The notes beneath the pieces are model-generated. The model ran no database searches and had not been told where the DNA came from. It worked only from the letters and a program-made list of their open reading frames with translations. A stretch of 64,000 bases of DNA from Halomonas sp. KG2 (GTDB lineage Bacteria; Pseudomonadota; Gammaproteobacteria; Pseudomonadales; Halomonadaceae), in the NCBI GenBank assembly GCA_030440445.1, contig CP098528.1, forward strand, positions 3,162,001 through 3,226,000. The letters run 5' to 3'. The position numbers were made by a program, and so were the translations under genes. Shown here piece after piece: positions 19,117 through 28,766 of this stretch; position 1 is the first letter of the stretch, and every line of letters begins with the position of its first letter.

Positions 19117-20145
19117 GGTTTCCAATAAGCGTACGTGGTCACCCGTCGTCACGCCCAGGCGGTCCGCTTCTTGCGGGTTAAGCACGATGGTGTTTTCCTC
19201 GCTGGGTCTGCGGCCTATCCAACTGGCGGTGAAGTTAAGCATCTCAGTAGAGGCTGCTAGCCAGCGGCTGACGCTTTCATCTGGAGCATTTTGAGAAACT
19301 TCCACTTGGCAGAGCTGCGAATTACGAATCGCTCGCACGTCGTCAATATAGGCTTCCACCGTGGGGCCACCATCAAAAATATCGATATAGCCTTCCCAGC
19401 GCAGTCCCTCTTTCTTAAGCATTTCAAGGGCTGGTCGAGTATGGCGGTGCACTTGGCCAATACAGGCACGTGCCTCTTCCGACATAAACGTGGTGTAGAT
19501 CGGGAACTTAGGCATCAGCTCACCGATAAAGCTTTTCTGGCCTAGTCCGGTTAACCGATCAGCCTCACTAAAGTCCATGGGAAAAAAGTGTTTACCCAGG
19601 CTTTCCCAAAAGGGGCTGGTGTTATTTTCATCAAACACGCCACGCATTTCCGCCAGCACTTTTTGCGGAAAACGGTCACGAAACTGAGCAATAAACAGCC
19701 AGCGAGCTTTGGAAAGCAGCGCGCCATTACGTAGGTGCTTATTTGCTTCGCCGCGATATTCAGGGCGTAAGAACAGCGAGCATACTTCCGCATCGCCGGT
19801 GTGATCAGAGCTTAAAAATAGCGTGTCGATTGTACGGTGTAAGTCTAACTGCACCGAGGAGTGCGCCAATGTACCTAACCGGTAATTATAAAACGGCACT
19901 TCACGACCTACTTGGCCTTCAATAGCACAGCAGCCCGCTAATTCTCCGCTCTGTTCATCTTCCAGTACAAAGAAATAGAGTCGATCATCGGCTGGCGTGC
20001 GCTCTTCAAAGGCACGGGCAGCGGCTTCAATTTTTCCAGCCAAAAACTCACGGTTATCCGGCAGTGAGGTAAAGCCAACGCCTGCCTGTTGCGCAAGCGC
20101 CTGGAGCCCATCCAAATCGTCTCGGGCAATGGGTCGAATGCGCAT
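19114..20145 (-). CDS. astA: Arginine N-succinyltransferase, beta subunit (AstA/AruG)
   Basis: 343 aa acyltransferase that transfers succinyl from succinyl-CoA to arginine, first step of the AST pathway. It begins MRIRPIARDDLDGLQALA and carries the family blocks FTSLPDNREFL (about 25-35), EVCSLFLRPEYRGEANKHLRN (about 119-139), TSPFWESLGKHFF (about 176-188) and YIDIFDGGPTVEAY (about 252-265). AAGGAG lies before the ATG, which overlaps the aruF stop (TAATG). With aruF it should form the heteromeric enzyme described in Pseudomonas. The stop codon lies in a 14-bp tandem repeat. Confidence 0.95.
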   Translation of the reverse strand: MRIRPIARDDLDGLQALAQQAGVGFTSLPDNREFLAGKIEAAARAFEERTPADDRLYFFVLEDEQSGELAGCCAIEGQVGREVPFYNYRLGTLAHSSVQLDLHRTIDTLFLSSDHTGDAEVCSLFLRPEYRGEANKHLRNGALLSKARWLFIAQFRDRFPQKVLAEMRGVFDENNTSPFWESLGKHFFPMDFSEADRLTGLGQKSFIGELMPKFPIYTTFMSEEARACIGQVHRHTRPALEMLKKEGLRWEGYIDIFDGGPTVEAYIDDVRAIRNSQLCQVEVSQNAPDESVSRWLAASTEMLNFTASWIGRRPSEENTIVLNPQEADRLGVTTGDHVRLLET

Positions 20146-21209
20146 TACATTTCTCCTTCATCAAGCGCATCTACCGCGCCTGGCAGGCTTAACGGCGCTA
20201 CCAGCACCGCGCGCCCCTCTTCAACACCTAACCGTTTAGCGTGCTGTGGTGAAAGCATTAATTGCCCAGTAGGCGAAAGCGCATAACGCGCCACAATACA
20301 GCGGAAATCACCTAAGGTTTGGTTGGCAATCATTGCTGGCTCTGCATCAGGCAGTGCGTGTTCAGGGCGTACTCTGACAGGATGCCAGGCAGCACGACGG
20401 AAGGTTTCCAATCGCTCACGCTCGGCTTTTACAATCGGCCCTGCGTCGAAAATATCGACATGGCGAGAGCGCACAAAGCCTTCTGCCAGCATTTCTGCTA
20501 GTGCATCTTCATGGGCAGGATGCTCTCGGCCAATGGCAGCGCGTGCCTGAGGCGTTAGCAACGGTAGATAAAGCGGAAATTGCGGCATCACTTCAGCAAT
20601 AAAGCTTTTCGAGCGAACGCCCGCAATGTGATTCATTTCTTGGAAGCTGCGCGCAAAAAAGTGGCGACCGACGCTTTCCCAAAAAGGCGATTCGTTTTTG
20701 CCATCCAGATAGCCCGGAAAGGCGACCGCCAGAATGCGTGAAAAACGCTCGGGGTATTGAGCAATGAACATTAGTCGCGCACGGCGTAACAGACTTTCTG
20801 CACTGGTGCCTTTGTAGCGCGGATTAAGCGATAGCGCGCAGAGCAGTGTGGCATCAGAGGCTTCATGAGAAAGCGCCAAGGTTTGCACTTCCCGGCGCAC
20901 ATTCAGCTGTTGAGAAGCATGAATCAGCGTTTCCTGGCGATAGGTGTAGTAGGCTTCTGCTGCGCCTGCCTGGGCACGAATAGTCGCCGTGCCTAGCACT
21001 TCCTCGCGGTCATCATCCGCCAGCACAAACATATAATGCTCGTTACCAGGGAACTCTATTTCACTATTAAAGGCTTCCTGGGAGCGCACGATGCGCTCCT
21101 CAAGCCGATCACGGTTGGCGGGCAGGTTGGTGAGCCGCGGTACCGCGTGCTCAGCCAACTGCTCCAGGGCTGGAAGATCAGCCATTGTTACCGGTCGAAT
21201 TACCAGCAT
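20145..21209 (-). CDS. aruF: Arginine/ornithine N-succinyltransferase, alpha subunit (AruF)
   Basis: 354 aa from the ATG at 21209, matching the family start MLVIRPVTMADLPALEQLA; a GAGGGGG element is upstream. A second ATG at 21248, overlapping the astC stop as ATGA, would add 13 residues and cannot be excluded. The protein is paralogous to the next gene and shares LTNLPANRDRL, ESPFWESVGRHFF and HVDIFDAGPIVKAE, with divergence in the arginine-binding parts. In Pseudomonas the alpha subunit accompanies AruG and the enzyme also succinylates ornithine. Two-subunit organisation distinguishes this operon from the E. coli type, which has one AstA. Confidence 0.92.
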   Translation of the reverse strand: MLVIRPVTMADLPALEQLAEHAVPRLTNLPANRDRLEERIVRSQEAFNSEIEFPGNEHYMFVLADDDREEVLGTATIRAQAGAAEAYYTYRQETLIHASQQLNVRREVQTLALSHEASDATLLCALSLNPRYKGTSAESLLRRARLMFIAQYPERFSRILAVAFPGYLDGKNESPFWESVGRHFFARSFQEMNHIAGVRSKSFIAEVMPQFPLYLPLLTPQARAAIGREHPAHEDALAEMLAEGFVRSRHVDIFDAGPIVKAERERLETFRRAAWHPVRVRPEHALPDAEPAMIANQTLGDFRCIVARYALSPTGQLMLSPQHAKRLGVEEGRAVLVAPLSLPGAVDALDEGEM

Positions 21210-21244
21210 CCTTAACGCCCCCTCTTGTGTGGCTTCTTGCCTAC

Positions 21245-22459
21245 TCATGCGCTGGCAACTAGCCGCTCAATAGCACGCTCTAAACGCGCCATACCCTCAG
21301 CAATATCTTCTTCCGGAATGACTAAAGATGGCGCCATGCGTAGCACGTTGGGACCAGCAATCAGGGCCATCACACCCTCTTCAATAGCCAGCGGCAGAAT
21401 GTCTTTAGCGCGGCCTTCGAAGGCATCCGACATTTGTGCGCCCATCAGCATTCCCATACCGCGAATTTCTTTAAATACGCCATATTTGCGGTTGATGGTT
21501 TCTAAATGTTCACGGAACAGGTCGTGACGATGCTTAACGCCGTTAAGTACTTCAGGAGTATCAATGAATTCCACAGCCGCCAGAGCAACCGCAGATGCCA
21601 ACGCATTGCCACCGTAGGTAGAGCCATGGGTACCAATTGCCAGAGATTTCGCAATCGCATCCGTGGTTAAGGTGGCACCAATCGGGAAGCCGCCGCCCAA
21701 TGACTTGGCACTGGTGAGAATATCCGGAGTGATACCGAAATTTTTGTAGGCGTAAAGTTCACCGCTGCGGCCAACGCCCGTTTGTACTTCGTCAAAAATC
21801 AGTAGCGCGTTGTGTTCGTCACACAGATCACGCAGGCCCTGAAGGAACTCTTGGGTAGCGGGAACAATGCCGCCTTCGCCCTGCATCGGCTCAACCATAA
21901 TGGCACAGGTATCGTCGCCCACTAGCTTGCGTACGCTTTCCAGGTCATTGAAGTTGGCATGCAGAATGCCGCCTGGCACTGGGCCAAAGCCTTGAGAATA
22001 CTTGGGTTGACCACCCACACTCACGGTGAAGAAAGTGCGGCCATGGAAAGACTGATAAAACGAGATAATTTTATCTTTCTGCTCGCCATGGTGGTCTACC
22101 GCCCAACGGCGGGCTAGCTTCAGCGCCGCTTCGTTAGCTTCGCCACCGGATGAGCACAAGAACACTTTATCGGCAAAAGTACGCTCAGTGAGTGTTTTGG
22201 CAAGCGCCAGTGCTGGCTCGTTGGTGAATACGTTAGACAGGTGCCAAAGCTTTTCGCCCTGCTCTTTAAGCGCATTCACTAGCACCGGGTGACAGTGGCC
22301 AAGCGAGTTCACTGCAATACCACCAGCAAAGTCGATATATTCACGCCCCTGCTGATCCCACAAGCGGCTGCCTTCGCCACGCACTGGAATAATCTGTTGT
22401 GGCGAGTAGTTTGGCGCCATGTAGTTATCGAAATCCTGACGGCTTGGGGTGTAGCTCAT
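21245..22459 (-). CDS. astC: Succinylornithine/acetylornithine aminotransferase (AstC/AruC)
   Basis: 404 aa class III PLP aminotransferase. The PLP lysine is K252 in [14 protein letters not shown], preceded by the cofactor aspartate in [12 protein letters not shown] (about 222-233). It converts N-succinylornithine to the semialdehyde in arginine catabolism and can also act on acetylornithine; position as first gene of the aru cluster supports the catabolic role. GGAGGTATCGTCCC precedes the ATG. A 100-base gap separates it from the AraC-type regulator gene upstream and probably holds the operon promoter. Confidence 0.95.
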   Translation of the reverse strand: MSYTPSRQDFDNYMAPNYSPQQIIPVRGEGSRLWDQQGREYIDFAGGIAVNSLGHCHPVLVNALKEQGEKLWHLSNVFTNEPALALAKTLTERTFADKVFLCSSGGEANEAALKLARRWAVDHHGEQKDKIISFYQSFHGRTFFTVSVGGQPKYSQGFGPVPGGILHANFNDLESVRKLVGDDTCAIMVEPMQGEGGIVPATQEFLQGLRDLCDEHNALLIFDEVQTGVGRSGELYAYKNFGITPDILTSAKSLGGGFPIGATLTTDAIAKSLAIGTHGSTYGGNALASAVALAAVEFIDTPEVLNGVKHRHDLFREHLETINRKYGVFKEIRGMGMLMGAQMSDAFEGRAKDILPLAIEEGVMALIAGPNVLRMAPSLVIPEEDIAEGMARLERAIERLVASA

Positions 22460-22559
22460 GGGACGATACCTCCGGTGGAGTAAAGGATAGATTCAGTATA
22501 CGGGGGGCAATAGACGCCGTGCTTTCAGTATTGGGACGGTAAATTATGAAAAGCCGCGC

Positions 22560-23534
22560 TTATCCAAGCCGTTCTTCCCGCGGTGTAATGCCAAAGTGAT
22601 TACGATAGGCGGTAGAGAAGTGCGCACCAGAAGAGAATCCGGTCATCAGTGCGATATCACCTACCGGCCGATCACTCTCTCTTAATTGTTTACGCGCATC
22701 TTGTAGGCGCAAATCCAGGTAATATCGGCTAGGTACTGCCTGCAGATACTTTTTGAACAGTCGCTCTAACTGGCGTCGAGAAATACCCAAATGCTCGGCC
22801 AGCTCTAACGTAGAAAGCGGCTCTTCAATATTAGCTTCCATCAACGTGACAGCATCCACTAGGCTTTGTGGCGCATGGCCAAGGCGATTACGCAGTGGCA
22901 CATGCTGGCGTTCATCGGCTAAGCGAATGCGATCACAAACGAACTGCTCTGAAACCTGCTCGGCAAGGCGCTGGCCGTGATGCTTACCAATCAGCGTTAA
23001 CATCATATCCATTGCCGCAGTGCCACCGGCACAGGTTATCCGATCGCGGTCAATTTCAAACAGTTGCTGAGAAAGCGTGACCTGAGGATAAGCCTGTGCA
23101 AACGCATCGAAGCGCTGCCAGGGCAATGTGGCGCGGTAGCCTTCTAATAGCCCGCAGCGGGCAAGCACTTCTGTGCCTCCCGCAAGGCCACCAATAGCCA
23201 CACCTCTGCCCTGATGACTGCGCAGCCACTCATTTAGCTTGGCGGGCAGTGCATAGGGTAGTGGTGTAGGGGCACATACCAACAGCATATCAAGCGGACC
23301 GAGCGGCGCGCCTAAGACATGTTGAGCGAGTAAGGAAAGTTGTGCGCCACTGCGCACAGGCTCATCGGTTAAGCTTAACGTAACGGTGTGGTAAAGCATC
23401 TGCCCGCTTAGCTGATTGGCCATCTGCAGCGGCTCGATAGCGCTCGCATGGGCCAACAGCGAAAAACCAGGCAGCAACACAAAGGCCACCCGCCGACGTT
23501 CACTGGCGGATGACATCAACGTACTTGAGGACAT
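22560..23534 (-). CDS. GATase1/AraC-type transcriptional regulator, ArgR-like (Pseudomonas sense)
   Basis: 324 aa. An N-terminal DJ-1/PfpI-like domain (about 15-190, with VAFVLLPGFSLLAHASAIEPL) is joined to a C-terminal AraC double HTH (about 220-322, with ELAEHLGISRRQLERLFKKY and IALMTGFSSGAHFSTAYRNHFG). In Pseudomonas aeruginosa a regulator of this architecture, ArgR, lies beside and controls aruCFGDBE in response to arginine. Here it directly precedes astC in the same direction, so the same role is inferred. It is not related to the E. coli ArgR repressor. Confidence 0.88.
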   Translation of the reverse strand: MSSSTLMSSASERRRVAFVLLPGFSLLAHASAIEPLQMANQLSGQMLYHTVTLSLTDEPVRSGAQLSLLAQHVLGAPLGPLDMLLVCAPTPLPYALPAKLNEWLRSHQGRGVAIGGLAGGTEVLARCGLLEGYRATLPWQRFDAFAQAYPQVTLSQQLFEIDRDRITCAGGTAAMDMMLTLIGKHHGQRLAEQVSEQFVCDRIRLADERQHVPLRNRLGHAPQSLVDAVTLMEANIEEPLSTLELAEHLGISRRQLERLFKKYLQAVPSRYYLDLRLQDARKQLRESDRPVGDIALMTGFSSGAHFSTAYRNHFGITPREERLG

Positions 23535-23659
23535 AACAAGTTGCTTTGCTGCATAGAAATCGCCGCCAACTTAGATAAATAGCTAGAGAAAAAGCCATCT
23601 TACCCAATTGCGCAAGTGAAGGCAGCGCTATGGCTCTTAAAACTAAAATAGGAGGCATA

Positions 23660-23691
23660 AATACAAAATTGCCGGGCACTAGGCCCGGCAA
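23660..23691 (-). terminator. Rho-independent terminator after the 71-aa membrane protein gene
   Basis: A perfect 9-bp stem (23669-23677 with 23683-23691, TTGCCGGGC/GCCCGGCAA) with a 5-base loop, followed on the minus strand by TTTTGTATTT. It lies about 20 bases past the stop of the small gene at 23713. Confidence 0.85.
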
Positions 23692-23712
23692 CAGAAGGAG
23701 TATGTGTCTTGG

Positions 23713-23928
23713 TTAACCGCCGCTATTGCCAAGCCCCAGGATGACAATGCCCGCAACGATAATGCCCATCACGATAATGACTAAAGGAAGCACCTTATGT
23801 AGCCCGTTAGGGGACTTTTTCGCTTCTGGCTGCCGTTGCGGCTGAGATGTTTCATAGTCCTCAGGCAGACGTTCATTCATTACGTGCTCTATCTCTTCTT
23901 CCCGGGTTTTGCTTTCCTTGGTATCCAT
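23713..23928 (-). CDS. Small single-pass membrane protein, unknown
   Basis: 71 aa, not assigned to a family. The N-terminal half is acidic and charged (MDTKESKTREEEIEHVMNE), then Q/P-rich, followed by one hydrophobic helix at about 45-66 (VLPLVIIVMGIIVAGIVIL) and a GNSGG tail. GGGAGGTGTTGT precedes the ATG and a good terminator follows the stop, so it looks like a real monocistronic gene. Function unknown. Confidence 0.75.
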   Translation of the reverse strand: MDTKESKTREEEIEHVMNERLPEDYETSQPQRQPEAKKSPNGLHKVLPLVIIVMGIIVAGIVILGLGNSGG

Positions 23929-23997
23929 ACAACACCTCCCGCTTTCCGGTTAGATGATCAACAGCGCGGCGATTAACCCTCCTCGTCACGCTTAGCG

Positions 23998-25203
23998 CTA
24001 TAGTGTAACGACATCAAAGTGAACATCAGGGTTCACATCTGCGTCGTAATCTACGTCATCACGCTCGAAGCCAAACAGCTTCAAAAATTCGTGCTTATAT
24101 CCAGCATAGTCGGTAATTTCGAATAGGTTCTCTGTCGTGACGGCTGGCCATAGGTCCTGGCAGGCTTTTTGTACGTCGTCACGCAGCTCCCAGTCATCAA
24201 GACGTAGGCGGCCTTGGTCGTCAGTAGCCATATCGTCATGCTGACCAGAGTAAAGACGCTCACCAAACAAACGGTTTAATTGGTCAATCGTACCTTCATG
24301 CAAGCCCTGCTCTTTCATGATGCGGTAGACCATGGCGATATACAGCGGCATGACTGGAATCGCGGCACTCGCCTGGGTAACGACCGACTTAAGTACGGCA
24401 ACATTGGCACCGCCGCCTGTCTCTTTCAGCTTGGCATCAATCGCAGTCGCGGCGCGATCAAGATCTTCTTTCGCTTTACCCAACGCACCGTGCCAGTAAA
24501 TCGGCCAGGTAATTTCAGTACCGATATAGCTAAACGCTACGCTACGCGCGCCTTTCGCCAGCACACCCGCGTCGTCCAGGGCGCTCATCCATAGCTCCCA
24601 GTCCTCACCGCCCATTACTGTGATGGTATCGTCGATCTCTTGCTGAGTGGCAGGCTCGACTTCTGCCTCAATGATGGCGTCTTTATTCGTATCAATCGCG
24701 GTAGCGCGATACGTTTCGCCAATCGGCTTCAGGCTCGAGCGCTTTACTTCCCCAGTATCTGGCAACTTGCGCACTGGTGAAGCTAGGGAGTAGACCACCA
24801 GATCAACTTCACCCATGTCCTGCTTGATCAACTCGATAGCTTTTTCACGCGCTTCGTTAGAGAACGCATCACCATTGATTGATTTACTGTACAGGCCTTC
24901 TTGCTTGGCAAATTTGTCAAATGCGGCACTGTTGTACCAGCCAGCAGTGCCGGTTTTTTTCTCACTACTAGGCTTTTCAAAGAAAACACCTAGGGTATCA
25001 GCGCCATAACCAAAGGCAGCCGTGATACGCGCTGCCAAGCCGTAGCCGCTAGAAGCACCAATCACCAATACCTTTTTTGGGCCTTGGCTTCTATCTAAAC
25101 CACGCGCACGGGTCGCTTCGATCTGTTCCAGAACGTTTTGCTCGCAGCCTTTAGGGTGAGTGGTGGTGCAGATAAAGCCACGCACTTTTGGTTTAATGAT
25201 CAC
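23998..25203 (-). CDS. fabV: Trans-2-enoyl-ACP/CoA reductase FabV
   Basis: 401 aa, typical FabV length. It reduces trans-2-enoyl-ACP with NADH in the last step of fatty acid elongation. It starts at GTG (25203) with AGGGG before it, giving [33 protein letters not shown] (about 45-65) is the nucleotide-binding loop, and the FabV-type active site Y-x8-K is seen in [11 protein letters not shown] (about 234-244). FabV enzymes are known for low sensitivity to triclosan compared with FabI. Monocistronic and divergent from the small gene at 25362. Confidence 0.95.
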   Translation of the reverse strand: MIIKPKVRGFICTTTHPKGCEQNVLEQIEATRARGLDRSQGPKKVLVIGASSGYGLAARITAAFGYGADTLGVFFEKPSSEKKTGTAGWYNSAAFDKFAKQEGLYSKSINGDAFSNEAREKAIELIKQDMGEVDLVVYSLASPVRKLPDTGEVKRSSLKPIGETYRATAIDTNKDAIIEAEVEPATQQEIDDTITVMGGEDWELWMSALDDAGVLAKGARSVAFSYIGTEITWPIYWHGALGKAKEDLDRAATAIDAKLKETGGGANVAVLKSVVTQASAAIPVMPLYIAMVYRIMKEQGLHEGTIDQLNRLFGERLYSGQHDDMATDDQGRLRLDDWELRDDVQKACQDLWPAVTTENLFEITDYAGYKHEFLKLFGFERDDVDYDADVNPDVHFDVVTL

Positions 25204-25361
25204 ATTGGACCCCTTTATCAGATTGATGTCGCTATCAGCATGGCAGTGCCATTACCGTGTGGGGGTATTCTAGCGGTCTAGACGCGCCCTGTCCGCTCTT
25301 GAGCTTCTTCGCCATTCACGGCAGGATAGCGACCAGACAACTCCTTGCCGACGAGACCCTG

Positions 25362-25745
25362 ATGAACGCACAGCAGCTAGTCGATGAACGCGGCGACCTA
25401 TGGCTTGCTCTTGCGCCGCTATGGCTGGACCGTGAGCCAAGCGAGCGTGACTACGCCCATATGATTGAGATGATCGAACAGCATGATATGTCGCTGAAAG
25501 AGCTAGAGTGGATGTTCCGCTTGGAGCTTGCTCCAGTGATGGCGAGGCACCAGCTGTCTATTGCCAGTGAATGGCGAAAATTCGATGACTATACGCTGAT
25601 GAAGCAGTTGGTAAGCCACAACCTGCGCCTGAAAGGCTGGCGGCGCAAAAGTTGGGCGCTGTTTTCTGGATTAACCACGATGATGGTTCGTCATCGCTGG
25701 GTAGAGTTAATGCAGCGACTAATGGTTACCCGTGGCGAGCTCTAA
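25362..25745 (+). CDS. Small conserved protein, possibly DUF7079-like
   Basis: 127 aa from the ATG at 25362. The frame is open further upstream to 25257, but that extension lies in promoter-like sequence; no strong RBS is visible for either start. The segments LWLALAPLWLDREP, SLKELEWMFRLELAPV and LSIASEWRKFDDY resemble a family (DUF7079) common in pseudomonads; this is from memory and unverified. All-helical, soluble, rich in Leu, Trp and Arg. Function unknown. Convergent with the glutathione peroxidase gene. Confidence 0.65.
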   Translation: MNAQQLVDERGDLWLALAPLWLDREPSERDYAHMIEMIEQHDMSLKELEWMFRLELAPVMARHQLSIASEWRKFDDYTLMKQLVSHNLRLKGWRRKSWALFSGLTTMMVRHRWVELMQRLMVTRGEL

Positions 25746-25761
25746 CCGTTTAGCTTGCGCT

Positions 25762-26247
25762 TTACTCTTTATCAAGGGCGGCTTCCAGCGCAAGCCGCAG
25801 TGACAGACCATGATCGTTGGGAGCAAATCGCGCGATCACCCTGCCATCGCGTCCCACCAAGAACTTGGTAAAATTCCACTTGATCGCTTTGGTGCCTAAC
25901 ACGCCCGGTGCTTCTTGTTTAAGCACCACAAACAGCGGATGGGCGTTTGGGCCATTCACTGATACTTTTTCCATGAGTGGAAAGCTGACGCCAAACTGCT
26001 GTTCGCCGAAGATACAGAAAGCCTCTGCACTCTCCGGCGACTGCTTACCAAACTGGTTACAGGGGAAGCCAAGCACCGTAAAGCCACGGTCTCGGTAGCG
26101 CTGGTACAAACTTTCCAGCTCTTTTAACTGCGGAGTAAAGCCACACTTACTGGCCACATTAACGACCAACAACACCTGCCCGCGCAGCGCCCGCAAGTTA
26201 AACGGCTTGCCTTGATGGGTATAACAATCCTGCTCATAAATCATCAT
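25762..26247 (-). CDS. Glutathione peroxidase family protein
   Basis: 161 aa thioredoxin-fold peroxidase that reduces hydroperoxides. The peroxidatic cysteine is C35 in NVASKCGFTPQ. FTVLGFPCNQFGKQ (about 55-68) holds the resolving-region cysteine and the conserved Gln, and IKWNFTKFLVGRDG (about 122-135) supplies the Trp and Asn of the catalytic tetrad. It is a cysteine, not selenocysteine, enzyme and most such bacterial proteins use thioredoxin. Two consecutive ATGs open the frame. Confidence 0.92.
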   Translation of the reverse strand: MMIYEQDCYTHQGKPFNLRALRGQVLLVVNVASKCGFTPQLKELESLYQRYRDRGFTVLGFPCNQFGKQSPESAEAFCIFGEQQFGVSFPLMEKVSVNGPNAHPLFVVLKQEAPGVLGTKAIKWNFTKFLVGRDGRVIARFAPNDHGLSLRLALEAALDKE

Positions 26248-26324
26248 CTCAAGGCCCCCTAAATGACTCCACCAGCATAGGCTTTACCATGCCACGGCAT
26301 TGGCAGTTACACCAGTGCGGCTTA

Positions 26325-26942
26325 TCAACTAATCGGCCCTGCGACAACGCGCAGCGCCAGTGCAATAAGCAGCACCCCAGTGATTCGATTGATCCAGTGG
26401 GCATGGCGCTGGAGCCAAGGCAATACACGAGAGTGTGAAAGCCCTACTGCTACTAAAACGTACCAGCCCCCATCAATAATAATCGCAGTTGCGACGATAA
26501 TTGCCTTGGCAAGTACACTCATTTCAGGCGTCACGAACTGACTTAATAGCGCCACAAAAAAAATGATCAACTTGGGGTTACCCAGCGCCACCAGCACCCC
26601 TTCCTTGGCAGCTTGTCGCGGCGTCGTCACTGCGGCATCGGGGGATAGCGCTCCACCTCTGCCCGCCCGTAATGCTTTTATCCCAAGCCAGGCTAAATAG
26701 GCCGCCCCGCACCATGTCACTAGTTGAAATAAATCTGGATGGCGCACAATAAGCGCACCTAAGCCCCATACGGTGAGCAACGCATAAAACCCGACGCCCA
26801 GCGCATGAAAAATCGCAGCCGTCATGCCGGGTAAGCGACCACCTCCTAACGTATGGCGCAGTACCAGTGCCAGGCTAGGTCCTGGTGACATCGCCCCCAT
26901 GGCACAGATAGCGGCCAGCGATAGCCAGAGTGACAACGGCAT
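26325..26942 (-). CDS. LysE-family amino-acid/metabolite exporter
   Basis: 205 aa starting at the ATG at 26942, which has AAGGAGAG 5 bases upstream; the frame extends 56 codons further but without support. The family signature MGAMSPGPSLALVLRHTLGGGR is at about 14-35, LGNPKLIIFFVALLSQF near 115-131, and about six hydrophobic helices are present. LysE/RhtB proteins export amino acids or homoserine lactone-like compounds; the substrate here is unknown. Divergent from the YebC-family gene. Confidence 0.9.
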   Translation of the reverse strand: MPLSLWLSLAAICAMGAMSPGPSLALVLRHTLGGGRLPGMTAAIFHALGVGFYALLTVWGLGALIVRHPDLFQLVTWCGAAYLAWLGIKALRAGRGGALSPDAAVTTPRQAAKEGVLVALGNPKLIIFFVALLSQFVTPEMSVLAKAIIVATAIIIDGGWYVLVAVGLSHSRVLPWLQRHAHWINRITGVLLIALALRVVAGPIS

Positions 26943-27130
26943 TTTTCTCTCCTTGAAAGACAACAATGTAGGTTGGCTGAGTATACGACAGTCGCACAAG
27001 CGTTTAGCGAATAAATCCATCCCCTTAAATAACGCTGTTAGCATGGTACGCTGTTGGGTAAAATTTTCCCCTTTTTGAAAACGATGACGCCTGCTATGCA
27101 GGCGGTTCATGGCTAATAAAGGACTTCAAT

Positions 27131-27862
27131 ATGGGTAGGGCGTTTCAAAACCGTAAGGAATCCATGGCCAAAACGGCCGCAGCGAAAACCAAGGTTTACA
27201 GCAAGTATGGACGTGAAATTTACGTCTGCGCTAAAGCAGGCGGCACAGATCCAAACGGTAACCTTGCGCTACGCGGTTTAATGGAGCGTGCTAAGAAAGA
27301 TCAGGTACCGTCTCACGTTATCGATAAAGCCTTGGATAAAGCGAGCGGCGCAGGCGGCGAAGACTTTTCACCAGCGCGCTATGAAGGCTTTGGTCCCGGT
27401 AACGTGATGGTGATCGTCGACTGTTTGACCGACAATCCCAACCGCACCTTTGGTGATGTGCGCGGCTGCTTTACCAAAACGAAAAGCAAAATTGGCACTC
27501 CCGGTAGCGTTAGTCACATGTTTGATCACTGCGCGATTTTTTCGTTTGCGGGCAGTGATGAAGAAGCTGTGCTTGAAGCACTCATGGAAGCCGATGTCGA
27601 CGTTACCGATATTGAGCAGGAAGAGGAACGTATCACGGTGTTTGCGCCGCATACCGATTACGCTAAAGCCAAACAAGCGCTGTTGGATGCTTTCGGTGAG
27701 ATTGATTTCGAAGTAGACGAAATCCAATTCTTACCACAAACCCCCACGCCCATCGACGGCGATGACGTGGTGATGTTTGAGAAACTGCTGGGCATGCTCG
27801 AAGAGCTGGACGATGTTCAGAATGTTTTCCACAGTGCCGAACTACCGGAAGCAACTGATTAA
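27131..27862 (+). CDS. YebC/PmpR-family protein (YeeN-like subgroup)
   Basis: 243 aa. It begins [20 protein letters not shown] and contains [45 protein letters not shown] and a C-terminal [18 protein letters not shown]. The family includes DNA-binding regulators and, by recent evidence, translation factors that relieve ribosome stalling. The opening MGRAFQNRK and shorter spacing fit the YeeN-like paralogue, not the ruvC-linked YebC. A weak GGAC lies 7 bases before the ATG. Monocistronic. Confidence 0.9.
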   Translation: MGRAFQNRKESMAKTAAAKTKVYSKYGREIYVCAKAGGTDPNGNLALRGLMERAKKDQVPSHVIDKALDKASGAGGEDFSPARYEGFGPGNVMVIVDCLTDNPNRTFGDVRGCFTKTKSKIGTPGSVSHMFDHCAIFSFAGSDEEAVLEALMEADVDVTDIEQEEERITVFAPHTDYAKAKQALLDAFGEIDFEVDEIQFLPQTPTPIDGDDVVMFEKLLGMLEELDDVQNVFHSAELPEATD

Positions 27863-27930
27863 ACCGTCATTCGGTTAGCCCCCTTGTGGTCGTCGGCACC
27901 TATGTCGTCGGCGACCACAGGTCGCCGTCA

Positions 27931-28758
27931 TTAACTAGTGGCACCCTGTGAGTCCAAGGCTGCATCAGGCGGTAACAACGCCGGAGTAACGCCCGCTGCG
28001 CTTAGCACTTGTTTACCGCGCACGGTCAAATCAGTGATAAACAAAAACTGCTGCCGTGGATCCACCGGATAAGCGCGAATACGGTAATGCGTGCCCCAAG
28101 GTTTCTCCTCCGCTACGACAATAATCGGCTTATCAAACTTAAGGTAAGCACTGGTTAACGCGACGTCTCGTAACGCTTTACGCACCCAGCCAGCTTCGTG
28201 CTCCGGGTGAAGATAAAAACTTGCCACGCACTGAAGACTAACGTCGCCATTGTTAGCGTTATAAATAGCAGAATCCCAAAGTTTAAGATGAGGCACCGCC
28301 ACCAAATCATCGTCGGGCGTTACTATTTCTACTGTGCGCATGCCAACGTGCTTTACTTCGCCGTAAGTCCCTTCAATGTTGACCCAATCCCCTGGCCGGT
28401 AGGGTAATTCAACGGCAGATACTACTCCGGCAATTAAGCTACTTACATAATCTTTTAAAGCAAAGCCAATCGCTAGGCCAATGGCACCCAGCAGCGTCAC
28501 CATATTGCGCAATGAAGGCTCAATAACGATAGGAACGGCCACAGCCAGTGCGGTAATTAAAATCAATAACCGGGTGAGTGGCACCAGCGCAAATACTCTA
28601 AACCGCACTTGGCCATGCAAGCGATTGGCTAACCAGTTCAACCCTCGTTGGCTGACAATAATCAATAGCACCGTACTCGCTAGAATGACTCCTAAGGTAA
28701 TCAGCGCTTGACTATCAATATCATTAAACAGCTTGGCGTACTGCTCTTGATCGTCCAT
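27931..28758 (-). CDS. Small-conductance mechanosensitive channel, MscS family
   Basis: 275 aa inner-membrane channel that gates on membrane tension during osmotic downshift. Hydrophobic helices are at about 18-35 and 60-82, and the pore helix is ATLL-like, reading GAIGLAIGFALKDYVSSLIAGV (about 95-116). The beta domain follows with YRPGDWVNIEGTYGEVKHVGMRTVEI (about 126-151). AGGAGCTGAT precedes the ATG. The start is 8 bases after the end of an unrecognised 400-aa protein gene, so the two are probably translated from one message. Confidence 0.93.
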   Translation of the reverse strand: MDDQEQYAKLFNDIDSQALITLGVILASTVLLIIVSQRGLNWLANRLHGQVRFRVFALVPLTRLLILITALAVAVPIVIEPSLRNMVTLLGAIGLAIGFALKDYVSSLIAGVVSAVELPYRPGDWVNIEGTYGEVKHVGMRTVEIVTPDDDLVAVPHLKLWDSAIYNANNGDVSLQCVASFYLHPEHEAGWVRKALRDVALTSAYLKFDKPIIVVAEEKPWGTHYRIRAYPVDPRQQFLFITDLTVRGKQVLSAAGVTPALLPPDAALDSQGATS

Positions 28759-28766
28759 ATCAGCTC

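Noticed and set aside
27885..27919. Terminator after the YebC-family gene
   Set aside because: TGTGGTCG and CGACCACA can pair, but the loop is 19 bases and no T-run follows; left out as a feature.
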